The translations under genes were made by a program, and so were the position numbers. The notes under the pieces were generated by a model that was not told the DNA's origin, did not search any database, and worked only from the letters and a program-made list of their open reading frames with translations. DNA of 6,117 bases from Clostridium sp. UBA3947 (GTDB lineage: Bacteria > Bacillota > Clostridia > Clostridiales > Clostridiaceae): contig DGDR01000240.1 of the NCBI GenBank assembly GCA_002385545.1, positions 1-6,117 of the forward strand, given 5' to 3'. The number at the start of each line of letters is the position of its first letter. Position 1 is the first letter of the stretch. Below are positions 1-6,117 of this stretch, piece after piece.

Positions 1-885
1 AGTATCTCCCCACAGGTCAATAATGCTTTTTAGTTCATTATTGGTGTTTTTCATTTTTATTCCAAAAGATTTTTCATTTCCATCAATTACAATAAAGGTC
101 TTGGATGCATTATCTCCAATTTCGATTCTCCCACCTTGAATTAATGCACCTAAGATTGTAGATGCCAAAATGTTTACAGATTCAAGATCTATTGCAGATA
201 GCTTGCCAGTTGTAATTGCATCTGCTACTAACCCTTTCCCTGTTGCTGCAGTCCTCCAATTCCAAGTGCCATCAGGATTCTTTCCATCTGCAATCATCCA
301 CCCAGCAGAAGTAATCTGCATCGCCCATGTCGAATCTTCGTCTGTTGATCCATTTCTTATAAAAAGACCATCCTCAATTATCATAGTGTTGTTAGCGTTT
401 ATGATGTTGGCCACAGAGCTATCCAGTGCTCCTACAATCTTAGATGCTAATATGTTGCCTAGTCCGTCTGTTACTTCTTGCCACATACCAATGTTCTGTC
501 TTGTGTTTTCGCTAACACCCTCATAGGTATACATATCAATATCTTTTATCTTTACATTTCCTATAACTTCAAACGTTAAATCAGAGATATCTTCGTTGAT
601 GTCAAATACTAACTCTTGCAAGCCATTAAATAGAATTGGTATAAAGTAAGTATCTTTTTTTAGGGGAGGCCTTGTAGTAGTAAATAAAAAATAACTGTGC
701 CTATCTCGAAGTTCTACACAGTTATAAGACAATTTGTACTGTCTGTATCTTTTATCGCCATCTATCCCTATTACTTGTTTAATGTAGCCATTCTGGATAT
801 TAAAGCAATCATTTACTATAGATGTATTTTGTACTATCCACCCATCTAAGCTAGTCCCTGCACCATTATTAATTATTTTACCCAT
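1..885 (-). CDS. Phage tail-tip / minor structural protein, N-terminal 295 residues (3' end beyond left edge)
   Basis: The reading frame opens at ATG 885-883 and stays open to base 1, so the C-terminus is missing. The start is well supported: AAGGGGGTG lies 7 bases upstream, and the ATG overlaps the hub gene's stop by 8 bases (ATGGGTAA). Residues 1-120 look like a beta-rich module with many aromatic residues and a segment FEVIGNVKIKDIDMY (105-119). This could be a jelly-roll or carbohydrate-binding fold, but that is inference. Residues 165-235 carry a pattern I know from tail proteins of Firmicutes phages: IIEDGLFIRNG, then TWAMQITSAGWMIADGKNPD, then TWNWRTAATGKGLVADAITTGKL. Residues 253-295 form another beta-like segment (RIEIGDNASKTFIVIDG). 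The gene follows the hub, where receptor-binding or tip-fibre proteins are usual, so a structural role in the distal tail is likely. The exact function (tip spike, baseplate or fibre) cannot be fixed without the rest. No signal peptide or catalytic motif is seen. Confidence 0.75.
   Translation of the reverse strand, partial: MGKIINNGAGTSLDGWIVQNTSIVNDCFNIQNGYIKQVIGIDGDKRYRQYKLSYNCVELRDRHSYFLFTTTRPPLKKDTYFIPILFNGLQELVFDINEDISDLTFEVIGNVKIKDIDMYTYEGVSENTRQNIGMWQEVTDGLGNILASKIVGALDSSVANIINANNTMIIEDGLFIRNGSTDEDSTWAMQITSAGWMIADGKNPDGTWNWRTAATGKGLVADAITTGKLSAIDLESVNILASTILGALIQGGRIEIGDNASKTFIVIDGNEKSFGIKMKNTNNELKSIIDLWGDT
142..456 (-). repeat. Duplicated NILAS-x-I-x-GAL motif within the tail-tip protein
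   Basis: Residues 144-154 (NILASKIVGAL, bases 456-424) recur as residues 238-248 (NILASTILGAL, bases 174-142), with 9 of 11 positions identical and a spacing of 94 residues. The DNA copies differ at several positions, so this is a protein-level repeat rather than a recent DNA duplication. Such Ala/Ile-rich segments in phage tip proteins often form short helical or beta-helical linkers between domains; that role is inferred here. Confidence 0.5.
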
Positions 886-2164
886 CTATTACCACCCCCT
901 TAATTGAGCCTGATAAAGCACCGTTGTATGTTAAGGAGTGTTCCCTTATAAGCACAGTATTTCCATCTACAATTACAGTGTCGCCTACCTCATAAAGAGG
1001 ATTCCCTCTATACTTAATGTCAATGTCCTTACTGTAATAAATCTGTTTATCATAAACTGCCGGGCTTTGAATGTATTGATTATTAATAATTTTAACTCTC
1101 TCGTCGCTGCTATTTTGTACAACTGTAAGCGTACTTAAATCTGAGCCAAAAATATCAATGTTGCAGTCTATAGCAAACAAATTCGGGTTATTTACTTTAA
1201 TGTTGCACTTGTCTCCTGAAAAGTCAAAATCATAGATGCGCACTTCATTGTCAAAGTGAACCAGTTGTGGGATACTTAGATTTTTAAAGCTAATATTGCC
1301 AATACTGTAATTACTAACTCCACCGGGGATTGTGCTTGCAAGACTGCCTAATTTGTTGTATTGTCGGTCATTAGGATAAAATATTGGTATCAGCACTTGG
1401 TCATAAGTGTTGCTGTCACTGTCTGTTATGCTTATGTCTTTTAATAAATCATTAAATGTTAACTCGTCTACTGGCTCACTAGCTTTAAATGGCTTGATAT
1501 TGATAATATCATCATAGGTTGTTTTTACCTCATTAAAAAAGGTAGGAATTTGAACGGGTATCGTCACAAATCTCTTGTCTTTAGTCACCTTATGCCTAAT
1601 GATACTATTAGATGCCACTGCCATTTCTGTAAGAGTAGATAAAATTTTAGCACTCTTAAGATAAGCAAGCCTCAACTTAGGGTTAGTGATCGCCCCTGAA
1701 ATTGAATGATTTACTCCTATAGCATTAAATAGTGATTGCATGTACTGACTTAAAAATATGTCTTTCTGTAATGGGATAATAGGTAAATCCTTGTCATTTA
1801 GATAAGTTATAAGGTCAACTGCTTCTACACTGATTATTAAGCCTTTTGTGTCTGTTTTTCGCTCTTTAATATAAAGCTTACAAAATTTACACTTGGATGT
1901 AGGGGATGTAAGAAAATAAATCGTTATTCCATCCCCTTTTTGTAGTAGTGAAGTATTCTCATTATTCATAAAACGTATGTTCGCTACCTTCTTCTCTACT
2001 CCACCAAGCTCCTTTTCTGTCTGTGCTTGATATGAGAACTCTTGTAAATCCTCGCTTGTAAGTGTGTATTCTGTATCATTCTTGATAAATTTAATCTCTA
2101 TATCCACTCGTCTGCCTAGAGTATTTTTGATTTCTGTATTAAAATTTCCTGTATAATTTAGCAT
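878..2164 (-). CDS. Phage tail hub / baseplate protein (gp27/Tal N-terminal type), 428 aa
   Basis: Probable distal tail hub that closes the end of the tube and connects it to the tip fibres. Three regions support this. First, residues 92-121 run through KLYIKERKTDTKGLIISVEA to a VDLITYL stretch; this is the strand-strand-helix pattern typical of hub proteins (V.e..r.....i.i.a.D...yL). Second, residues 137-190 are helical (FLSQYMQSLFNAIGV). Third, the C-terminus has YRGNPLYEVGDTVIV (385-399) and LTYNGALSGSIKG (411-423), the pattern seen at the end of gp27/Tal-type domains. At 428 residues it has the hub domain only, without the long C-terminal fibre or peptidoglycan hydrolase extension that many Tal proteins carry; the next gene may supply that part. 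A Cys-x-x-Cys pair is present at residues 92/95. The start ATG at 2164-2162 has GAGGTG 6 bases upstream and sits 3 bases after the preceding stop. The family assignment rests on these patterns and gene order; I could not run a profile search. Confidence 0.75.
   Translation of the reverse strand: MLNYTGNFNTEIKNTLGRRVDIEIKFIKNDTEYTLTSEDLQEFSYQAQTEKELGGVEKKVANIRFMNNENTSLLQKGDGITIYFLTSPTSKCKFCKLYIKERKTDTKGLIISVEAVDLITYLNDKDLPIIPLQKDIFLSQYMQSLFNAIGVNHSISGAITNPKLRLAYLKSAKILSTLTEMAVASNSIIRHKVTKDKRFVTIPVQIPTFFNEVKTTYDDIINIKPFKASEPVDELTFNDLLKDISITDSDSNTYDQVLIPIFYPNDRQYNKLGSLASTIPGGVSNYSIGNISFKNLSIPQLVHFDNEVRIYDFDFSGDKCNIKVNNPNLFAIDCNIDIFGSDLSTLTVVQNSSDERVKIINNQYIQSPAVYDKQIYYSKDIDIKYRGNPLYEVGDTVIVDGNTVLIREHSLTYNGALSGSIKGVVIDG
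893..901 (-). promoter_or_regulatory. Ribosome-binding site of the tail-tip gene
   Basis: AAGGGGGTG differs from the consensus AAGGAGGTG by one base and lies 7 bases before ATG 885-883. It is inside the last codons of the hub gene. It decides the start of the partial tail-tip gene, and its position implies that hub translation feeds into tip translation. Confidence 0.75.
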
Positions 2165-2167
2165 AGG

Positions 2168-2509
2168 CTACACCTCAATTAAGTTGATGCTAAAGTCTTT
2201 CCACTTAGCTACGCCATTTGTATAACTTAGCATTGGCGTGTTTATATCGCCTTTATAAAAAGTGCCACTTACTGTACCCCCTGTAGGAGCAGGAAAAGAA
2301 ACGCTGAACGTGATAGGATTGATAGCACTTATAATACTACTCATTTCTTCTTGTGTGAGATAATTCCACTTTAATGTTAATTTCCACTTAGTTGCTATAT
2401 GCTCTATTGTCATTGTTCCCTTACTATTTCTCTCTGCCTCTACAATATCCATACGACTAGGAGTAAATTCATTAGGAGTTTTTACTGTTGTTCCACTAAT
2501 ACTTATCAT
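2168..2509 (-). CDS. Small tail protein resembling DUF6711, 113 aa
   Basis: A short protein between the tape measure and the hub, the place usually taken by the distal tail protein (Dit). The N-terminus ISISGTTVKTPNEFTPSRMD and the following AERNSKGTMTIEHIATKWKL, then LKWNYLTQEEM (45-55), match what I recall of the DUF6711 family from Firmicutes phages: a beta-hairpin start, a conserved K-x-K/L-x-W strand and a helix before the second half. Residues 62-113 are beta-rich (ITFSVSFPAP, GTVSGTFYKGD, WKDFSINLIEV). A role as a small tube-like adaptor ring between tube and hub is plausible but inferred. The ATG at 2509-2507 overlaps the tape measure TGA by 4 bases (ATGA). The best upstream match is a weak GGGGG 10 bases away, so translation probably depends on reinitiation after the tape measure. 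No signal peptide, membrane segment or cysteine is present. Confidence 0.72.
   Translation of the reverse strand: MISISGTTVKTPNEFTPSRMDIVEAERNSKGTMTIEHIATKWKLTLKWNYLTQEEMSSIISAINPITFSVSFPAPTGGTVSGTFYKGDINTPMLSYTNGVAKWKDFSINLIEV
2171..2176 (-). promoter_or_regulatory. Ribosome-binding site of the hub gene
   Basis: GAGGTG lies 6 bases before ATG 2164-2162. These bases are also the last two sense codons (Glu-Val) of the upstream 113-residue gene, directly before its TAG stop. A ribosome finishing that gene therefore covers this site, which suggests coupled translation. Confidence 0.75.
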
Positions 2510-5448
2510 GCTAGGTCAACCCCCAATCTTTGGCGTTCTCTTTCTATGTGCGGATATATTATTCTGCCAAATTGAACTCCATCAATTTCAAGTATTGGAT
2601 TTCCAATTTGTCCGCCACTACTACCTGTAGACATAGACACTTGCATAGCACTCATTACGGCATTTCCTAATGCACTTGCAAGCTTGTCTACAAAAGATGT
2701 ATTTTCCAAAGGCACCACCATTTCTGGCCCTGCTTCTCCTATCAGTGCTGTTGTAGGTCTATCTATAATGCCGCCTTTTGCAAGTTTAGGAATTGTTGGA
2801 ATACTAAATCCTACTGTTCCACCGCCTAAAAAATCCGGGATTTTAAAGCTTAATCTATTGAGTTTACCGATAAGCCCATTAATATGATCTATTATGCCAT
2901 TGATAGCATTTCTTACTCCGTTCTTTATGCTCGTGCTTATATCATTCACCTTCCTGCCAATAGCATCCCATGTATTTGTCCAAGCTGATTTAAACGCACC
3001 ACTGAGATATGATGCAATTTCTGTAAATTTAGTTTTTATACCAGTTATTTGAGTTAATATATTTTCTTTAAAGGAAGCAAACTTAGCCCTGCTTTCTTCT
3101 ACAGCCTGACTAAACCTTTCTTTAAAGAATCCACCTATGTGATCTGCTAAATTGCTGAAAAAATCTTTAATTGCTCCTGAGATTTTACCTGCTGATTCTT
3201 TAAAGTTTTCATAACTTGCTTGAATTGACTTCCAGGCACTTTCCCAATCACCTTTGAATACAGCTGTTAAAAATTCTATCAATCCACTAAGACTATCAAA
3301 CACCATTTTTATTGCATTCACAATTATTTTAAGCACTACCTCTACTACATCACCTATTGTTTGAAGGATAACCTTTACTGCCGGTCCTATCCTTTCAATT
3401 ACTTCCTGTGCAACAGGCACGATTACATTATTGAATAACTCACTAATCGCCAAAGCCAATTTGCCAAAGAACTCAATAGCACTATTAACCATTGGTTGTA
3501 TGTGTTCTTTGAATAACTTATCAAATTTCTCAGCCCATTCACTAAGAACTGGTGCTATATAATTATTATAAGCATCCAAAATTGTGCCTACTAATTTACT
3601 TAAGCCTTCGGCAATATTATCAAATGCTGGCTGAATATATTTATCATAAACTTCAAAAATCTTTTCAAAAGTATTTACAATAAAATCTTCTATGGCTTGA
3701 GTTACCTTTTCTATTGGCTTAAGCGTATTTTCAATTGCTGTTTTAATCTTTTCTTTATTGTCATTAATAACCTTTTCGATTACACCTAAAATACTATTAA
3801 TAACCCTCATAACAAGCTCTGTTAGTCCTAAAAATGCATTAGTAAATATTCCTATTATGTTTGATGTGACTTTCTGAGCAGTCTCTCCTGCAAATACACT
3901 AAATATATCAGCCAAATCAGTAAATATGTTTGCAATTTTTTCTGCAATTTCGCCACTTAAATTAAAAATACTTAAAATCCTGTCTTTAATAAATTGTTTA
4001 TTTGTTTCAATATATTCAGCAATTCCGCCTATTAAATTTGTAGCAATAGTAGTAGCAATAGATGCTATAGCTCCTACAATCTGTCCAAGACTTTGTACCC
4101 ATTTACCTATCATGTTGTTAAAAGCCTCTGCTATTTGTCCGTCGCTAAAAAGGCTATTAAATGACTCTTTTAATTTGTCAATAGCCGCTCTTAATGAGTC
4201 TAAGTTAGCACTTGCAAATCCTACATTAAAACCTTCGTTAAGTAGCTGTTTTGTTTTTTCCCACGCTTGCTGAAATTTCTCCAGCTTTTCCATGTTTGGC
4301 GTAAAGTCAATTTCTCCAGTGGATAATTCTCCAAAGTCTACAGCACCTACACCACCAATGCCACCTGCACCACCACCAGTGTCTGCGGTTTTATTCGCTA
4401 GCGTATGCACTTCGTCAAAGTCGGCTAAAACTCCTTTTAAGTTTTTGCTTGCCTTCTTTCCTGCTCCGCCAACTCCATCTAAGCCTTCCTCAACATCTTC
4501 AAGGGCATCTGCTGTTTCTCCTATTCCTCCTGCTCCTGCTCCTACATCATTTAGTATTCCACCAATATTGGCACCTTTACCGCCTACTGTAGCCTTTCCA
4601 AATATCATGGCTGTAAATGCTTTAAAATATTCTGCAGCAATCTGAATGTATTTAATTAATGTGTTTAACGCTTTTATCACAGGCAACAACACATTAATAA
4701 AACCTTGTCCGATTGTAGCTTTTAAACCTTCAAATTGCTGTGCAAGTATTCTAGTCTGGTTTGCCCATGTTTGGCTATTCCTGGCAAAATCGCCCTGAGC
4801 ATCTCCTGTAACGCTTAGCAAGTATTGGTATCTAATCATGGTCTGTTCTGCCTGAGACATAGATTTCCAAGACTTTGTTATACCTTGACTTAAAGCGAAT
4901 GCTTGCAAGTTGGCTATATTCATATTGATACCAAGCTCTTTTAAAGGTTGAGTCATTCCTGACATACCGCTCATAATTTTTTGAAATGCAACATCAGTAT
5001 CAAGGTTGTAGAATGATGCCATGTCTGCTGCCAATGCAGTAAGGTTAACAGACATATCTCTCATAGTCTTGCCGCCAATGCCGCTAGATTTAAGCATAGC
5101 CCCCATTGTAGATGCATACTTTTTTGCAGACAACTCACTTAAGCCAAATTGTTCTATAGATGTTTTTGCAAATTTATTTATACTTTCTGCCATTTCATTA
5201 AAAGTAACATCTACTACGTTCTGCACTTCTGTTAAATCGCTTGCAGCATCCGTAGTTGCTTTTACAAATCCAGCAATAGCCCTTAAAGAGACATAGCCAA
5301 GTGCCAGCTTGATGCCTTTACTAATCATCCCCATACTTCCATTAATACTTGCTTGGAATGCTCCCATTTGGCGTTGTGTTTGTTGCATTGCTCGGTTGAT
5401 AGCACTAAAATCTGCCCCGCCTCTAACGATAAAATTTGAGCGTGCCAT
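2506..5448 (-). CDS. Phage tail tape measure protein, 980 aa
   Basis: Sets the length of the tail tube and is thought to leave through the tip during DNA delivery. Numbering is from ATG 5448-5446. The N-terminal 260 residues carry the conserved tape measure region: FQKIMSGMSGMTQPLKELGI (about 155-174) and TWANQTRILAQQFEGLKATI (227-246). A glycine-rich linker (285-368) brackets LKGVLADFDEVHTL (337-350), a motif I know from Clostridia-type tape measures. Residues 390-860 are long amphipathic helices with a hydrophobic stretch at about 457-480 (IVGAIASIATTIATNLIGGI) and a 45-residue tandem repeat at 601-691. The C-terminus has KGGIIDRPTTALIGEAGPEM and then VVPL (ending at 914), the usual tape measure tail motif. 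No lysozyme or peptidase domain is seen. An in-frame GTG at 5460 would give 984 residues, but it lies within the AAAGGAGGTG ribosome-binding site, so ATG 5448 is preferred. By the usual 0.15 nm per residue, the tail would be on the order of 130-150 nm. It follows the G/GT chaperones, as expected. Confidence 0.95.
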   Translation of the reverse strand: MARSNFIVRGGADFSAINRAMQQTQRQMGAFQASINGSMGMISKGIKLALGYVSLRAIAGFVKATTDAASDLTEVQNVVDVTFNEMAESINKFAKTSIEQFGLSELSAKKYASTMGAMLKSSGIGGKTMRDMSVNLTALAADMASFYNLDTDVAFQKIMSGMSGMTQPLKELGINMNIANLQAFALSQGITKSWKSMSQAEQTMIRYQYLLSVTGDAQGDFARNSQTWANQTRILAQQFEGLKATIGQGFINVLLPVIKALNTLIKYIQIAAEYFKAFTAMIFGKATVGGKGANIGGILNDVGAGAGGIGETADALEDVEEGLDGVGGAGKKASKNLKGVLADFDEVHTLANKTADTGGGAGGIGGVGAVDFGELSTGEIDFTPNMEKLEKFQQAWEKTKQLLNEGFNVGFASANLDSLRAAIDKLKESFNSLFSDGQIAEAFNNMIGKWVQSLGQIVGAIASIATTIATNLIGGIAEYIETNKQFIKDRILSIFNLSGEIAEKIANIFTDLADIFSVFAGETAQKVTSNIIGIFTNAFLGLTELVMRVINSILGVIEKVINDNKEKIKTAIENTLKPIEKVTQAIEDFIVNTFEKIFEVYDKYIQPAFDNIAEGLSKLVGTILDAYNNYIAPVLSEWAEKFDKLFKEHIQPMVNSAIEFFGKLALAISELFNNVIVPVAQEVIERIGPAVKVILQTIGDVVEVVLKIIVNAIKMVFDSLSGLIEFLTAVFKGDWESAWKSIQASYENFKESAGKISGAIKDFFSNLADHIGGFFKERFSQAVEESRAKFASFKENILTQITGIKTKFTEIASYLSGAFKSAWTNTWDAIGRKVNDISTSIKNGVRNAINGIIDHINGLIGKLNRLSFKIPDFLGGGTVGFSIPTIPKLAKGGIIDRPTTALIGEAGPEMVVPLENTSFVDKLASALGNAVMSAMQVSMSTGSSGGQIGNPILEIDGVQFGRIIYPHIERERQRLGVDLA
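3376..3648 (-). repeat. 45-residue imperfect tandem repeat in the tape measure protein
   Basis: Residues 601-646 and 646-691 align without gaps. Copy one contains YDKYIQPAFDNIAEGLSKL and a later NNYIAP; copy two contains FKEHIQPMVNSAIEFFGKL and a later NNVIVP. Prolines fall at residues 607, 633, 652 and 678, giving spacings of 26, 19 and 26, so the period is 45. Shared positions include the I-Q-P, K-L, N-N and I-x-P elements. Tape measures often grow by duplication of helical units that interact with each turn of tube subunits; that link is inferred here. Confidence 0.6.
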
Positions 5449-5457
5449 ATTAAAAGC

Positions 5458-5467
5458 CACCTCCTTT
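5458..5467 (-). promoter_or_regulatory. Ribosome-binding site of the tape measure gene (decides the start)
   Basis: AAAGGAGGTG is a nearly full complement of the 16S rRNA 3' end. A GTG at 5460-5458 is embedded in it and cannot serve as start with zero spacing. The next in-frame start, ATG 5448-5446, lies 9 bases further on. This is the strongest ribosome-binding site in the window. It lies in the only intergenic gap (5449-5501), which otherwise holds a short weak hairpin. Confidence 0.8.
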
Positions 5468-5501
5468 CATAAATAAAAAGCCCCAGCATTAAGCTAGTAC
5501 C

Positions 5502-5882
5502 TTATTTTTTAGTTTTATCTATAACTTTACCTCCAAACAGTTTATTTAAAAGTTTCACTTGTGCAAGCATCTGTTCTGGAGACATTCCTTTTTTATCTTG
5601 CTTTTGTTCTTTTTGCTTATCAAAGCTATTAAGTATTTTATCAAGCGGCTTTGGATGCTGTGTTTTCTTACCTAGCCACTGGATTGTCCATAAAGCATTC
5701 CAGTAGGCTAATGCCACTTTTTCTTTAAACTCTTCCTTCTGCTTTTCTGCATATGTCTCTGCATAAATATTTAGTTCAGCGGGTGTCATTTCCCAGAATT
5801 CACTTACTGCTATTCCTATCATGGCAGCGATTTTTAAAGCCCCTTTTACAGTAAAGCCTTCATCTTCGCCACCTTCTACTCG
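5502..5882 (-). CDS. Tail assembly chaperone, T-like C-terminal domain made by -1 frameshift
   Basis: This is the -1 reading frame that joins the G-like chaperone at the slippery site and continues for 126 codons to TAA 5504-5502. The first ATG in the frame (5822) would give 106 residues but has no ribosome-binding site at proper distance: the only purine run, AAAAGGGG, ends 18 bases upstream. The 20 codons before that ATG are open and protein-like (GFTVKGALKIAAM), so fusion is the better reading. The visible fusion is 204 residues and continues beyond the right edge. The domain shows AVSEFWEMTPAELN, a pattern common in the T-like domain of Firmicutes phages, a lysine/glutamate-rich helical middle, and a C-terminus MSPEQMLAQVKLLNKLFGGK. 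By analogy with lambda gpGT, the G part binds the tape measure and the T part recruits tail-tube subunits; the fusion is needed in small amounts and is absent from the finished tail. The end lies 53 bases before the tape measure start. Confidence 0.85.
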   Translation of the reverse strand, partial: RVEGGEDEGFTVKGALKIAAMIGIAVSEFWEMTPAELNIYAETYAEKQKEEFKEKVALAYWNALWTIQWLGKKTQHPKPLDKILNSFDKQKEQKQDKKGMSPEQMLAQVKLLNKLFGGKVIDKTKK

Positions 5883-6117
5883 TTTTTTACTTCTTGCCCT
5901 TCGCCTTCTTCTGATACTTCTTCTCCACCAAATGCATCAATAAATGCTTTTTGCATAGCATTTGTAATTTTTGGCAAGCTAGAATATTCATCTATAAGGT
6001 CCATAACTCTCTCAGGTGTCAAATTTTTGTCCTCATGTACAAGCCCAGCCCATATGAATGTTGCTGTTTCTTCCATTGTTAAACCATTTAAATCAATCTG
6101 GCTGATAGGTTTCTTAA
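5876..6117 (-). CDS. Tail assembly chaperone, gpG-like (5' end beyond right edge)
   Basis: The frame is open from the window edge (first full codon 6115-6113) to TAG 5878-5876, giving 79 visible residues. ATG 6076 is internal: no ribosome-binding site precedes it, and the 13 upstream codons (KKPISQIDLNGLT) fit the family. The sequence TATFIWAGLVHEDKNLTPER, followed by VMDLIDEYSSLP and a short helix, matches the end of the Firmicutes tail assembly chaperone families (hydrophobic AGL-HED, LTPE-V-DLID). The last 17 residues are acidic (EEVSEEGEGQEVKNE), a flexible tail that in the fusion becomes the linker to the T domain. The unshifted product is expected in large excess over the fusion. The G/GT pair directly upstream of the tape measure is one of the most conserved arrangements in long-tailed phages. 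Confidence 0.85.
   Translation of the reverse strand, partial: KKPISQIDLNGLTMEETATFIWAGLVHEDKNLTPERVMDLIDEYSSLPKITNAMQKAFIDAFGGEEVSEEGEGQEVKNE
5882..5902 (-). promoter_or_regulatory. Programmed -1 ribosomal frameshift site (A AAA AAC)
   Basis: The heptamer A AAA AAC occupies 5888-5882 in the correct phase: zero-frame codons are GTA AAA AAC GAG TAG. After a one-base slip the two tRNAs re-pair with AAA AAA and the next codon is CGA (5882-5880), entering the T-like frame. The zero-frame stop follows after one more codon. A purine-rich GAAGGG (5902-5897) lies 8 bases upstream and resembles the Shine-Dalgarno-like stimulator of dnaX. Downstream, only a weak hairpin (CTTTA-CTG-TAAAAG) is visible, so the upstream element may be the main stimulator. 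The site and phase are direct observations; use and efficiency are inferred from the conserved G/GT system. Confidence 0.85.

Noticed and set aside
170..526. Plus-strand frame of 118 codons within the tail-tip gene.
   Set aside because: Antisense to a well-supported coding frame with clear phage tail motifs; no ribosome-binding site and implausible composition.
4292..4645. Plus-strand frame of 117 codons rich in proline and alanine.
   Set aside because: It is the antisense shadow of the glycine-rich tape measure linker and has no ribosome-binding site or family resemblance.
5483..5497. Hairpin (CTAGC-TTAAT-GCTGG) followed by GGCTTTTTATTT between the T-like frame and the tape measure, resembling a terminator.
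   Set aside because: The stem is only 5 pairs with a G-U pair, and the T-run is short and starts three bases after the stem. A terminator here would cut the tape measure off from the late transcript. At most a weak attenuator.
5502..5510. A-run (ACT AAA AAA TAA) at the end of the T-like frame as a second slippery site.
   Set aside because: T AAA AAA does not follow the XXXYYYZ pattern, and a -1 slip would add only a few codons before a stop.
5502..5822. A separate 106-residue gene starting at ATG 5822.
   Set aside because: No ribosome-binding site at proper distance, while the same frame is open and protein-like back to the slippery heptamer; it is better read as the T-like half of the frameshift fusion.

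Overview
The window is a piece of a bacteriophage or prophage tail-morphogenesis module. It is read entirely on the minus strand, so gene order runs from right to left in window coordinates. The DNA is AT-rich (roughly one third G+C by eye). The ribosome-binding sites are strong Gram-positive types (AAAGGAGGTG, GAGGTG, AAGGGGGTG). The protein families are those of long-tailed, non-contractile (siphovirus) phages of low-GC Firmicutes, most likely of a Clostridia-type host. The window holds no integrase, lysis, replication or packaging gene, so free phage and integrated prophage cannot be told apart.

Layout in transcription order: (1) 6117-5876 is the 3' end of a gpG-like tail assembly chaperone whose start lies beyond the right edge. 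(2) A textbook -1 slippery heptamer at 5888-5882, six bases before the chaperone stop codon, connects it to (3) a T-like reading frame ending at 5502. Together they form the G/GT frameshift pair that almost always precedes the tape measure gene. (4) 5448-2506 is a 980-residue tape measure protein. (5) 2509-2168 is a 113-residue protein resembling the DUF6711 family. (6) 2164-878 is a 428-residue tail hub/baseplate protein (gp27/Tal type). (7) 885-1 is the first 295 residues of a tail-tip or minor structural protein that runs off the left edge.

The genes work as one assembly line. The chaperone and its frameshifted fusion coat the tape measure and recruit tail-tube subunits. The tape measure sets tail length. 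The three distal proteins build the tip complex on which tube growth starts and through which the phage meets its host. Coupling is tight: a 4-base ATGA overlap (tape measure/113-aa gene), a 3-base gap with the ribosome-binding site inside the upstream gene (113-aa gene/hub), an 8-base overlap (hub/tip gene) and a frameshift junction (G/T). The only non-coding stretch is the 53 bases between the T-like frame and the tape measure. No promoter or convincing terminator is visible, so the module looks like the middle of one long late transcript.

I see no evidence of an undescribed system. The points worth a second look are the frameshift signal, the small protein in the Dit position, the 45-residue repeat in the tape measure, and the repeated NILAS motif in the partial tip protein. 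Plus-strand reading frames inside these genes are shadows.
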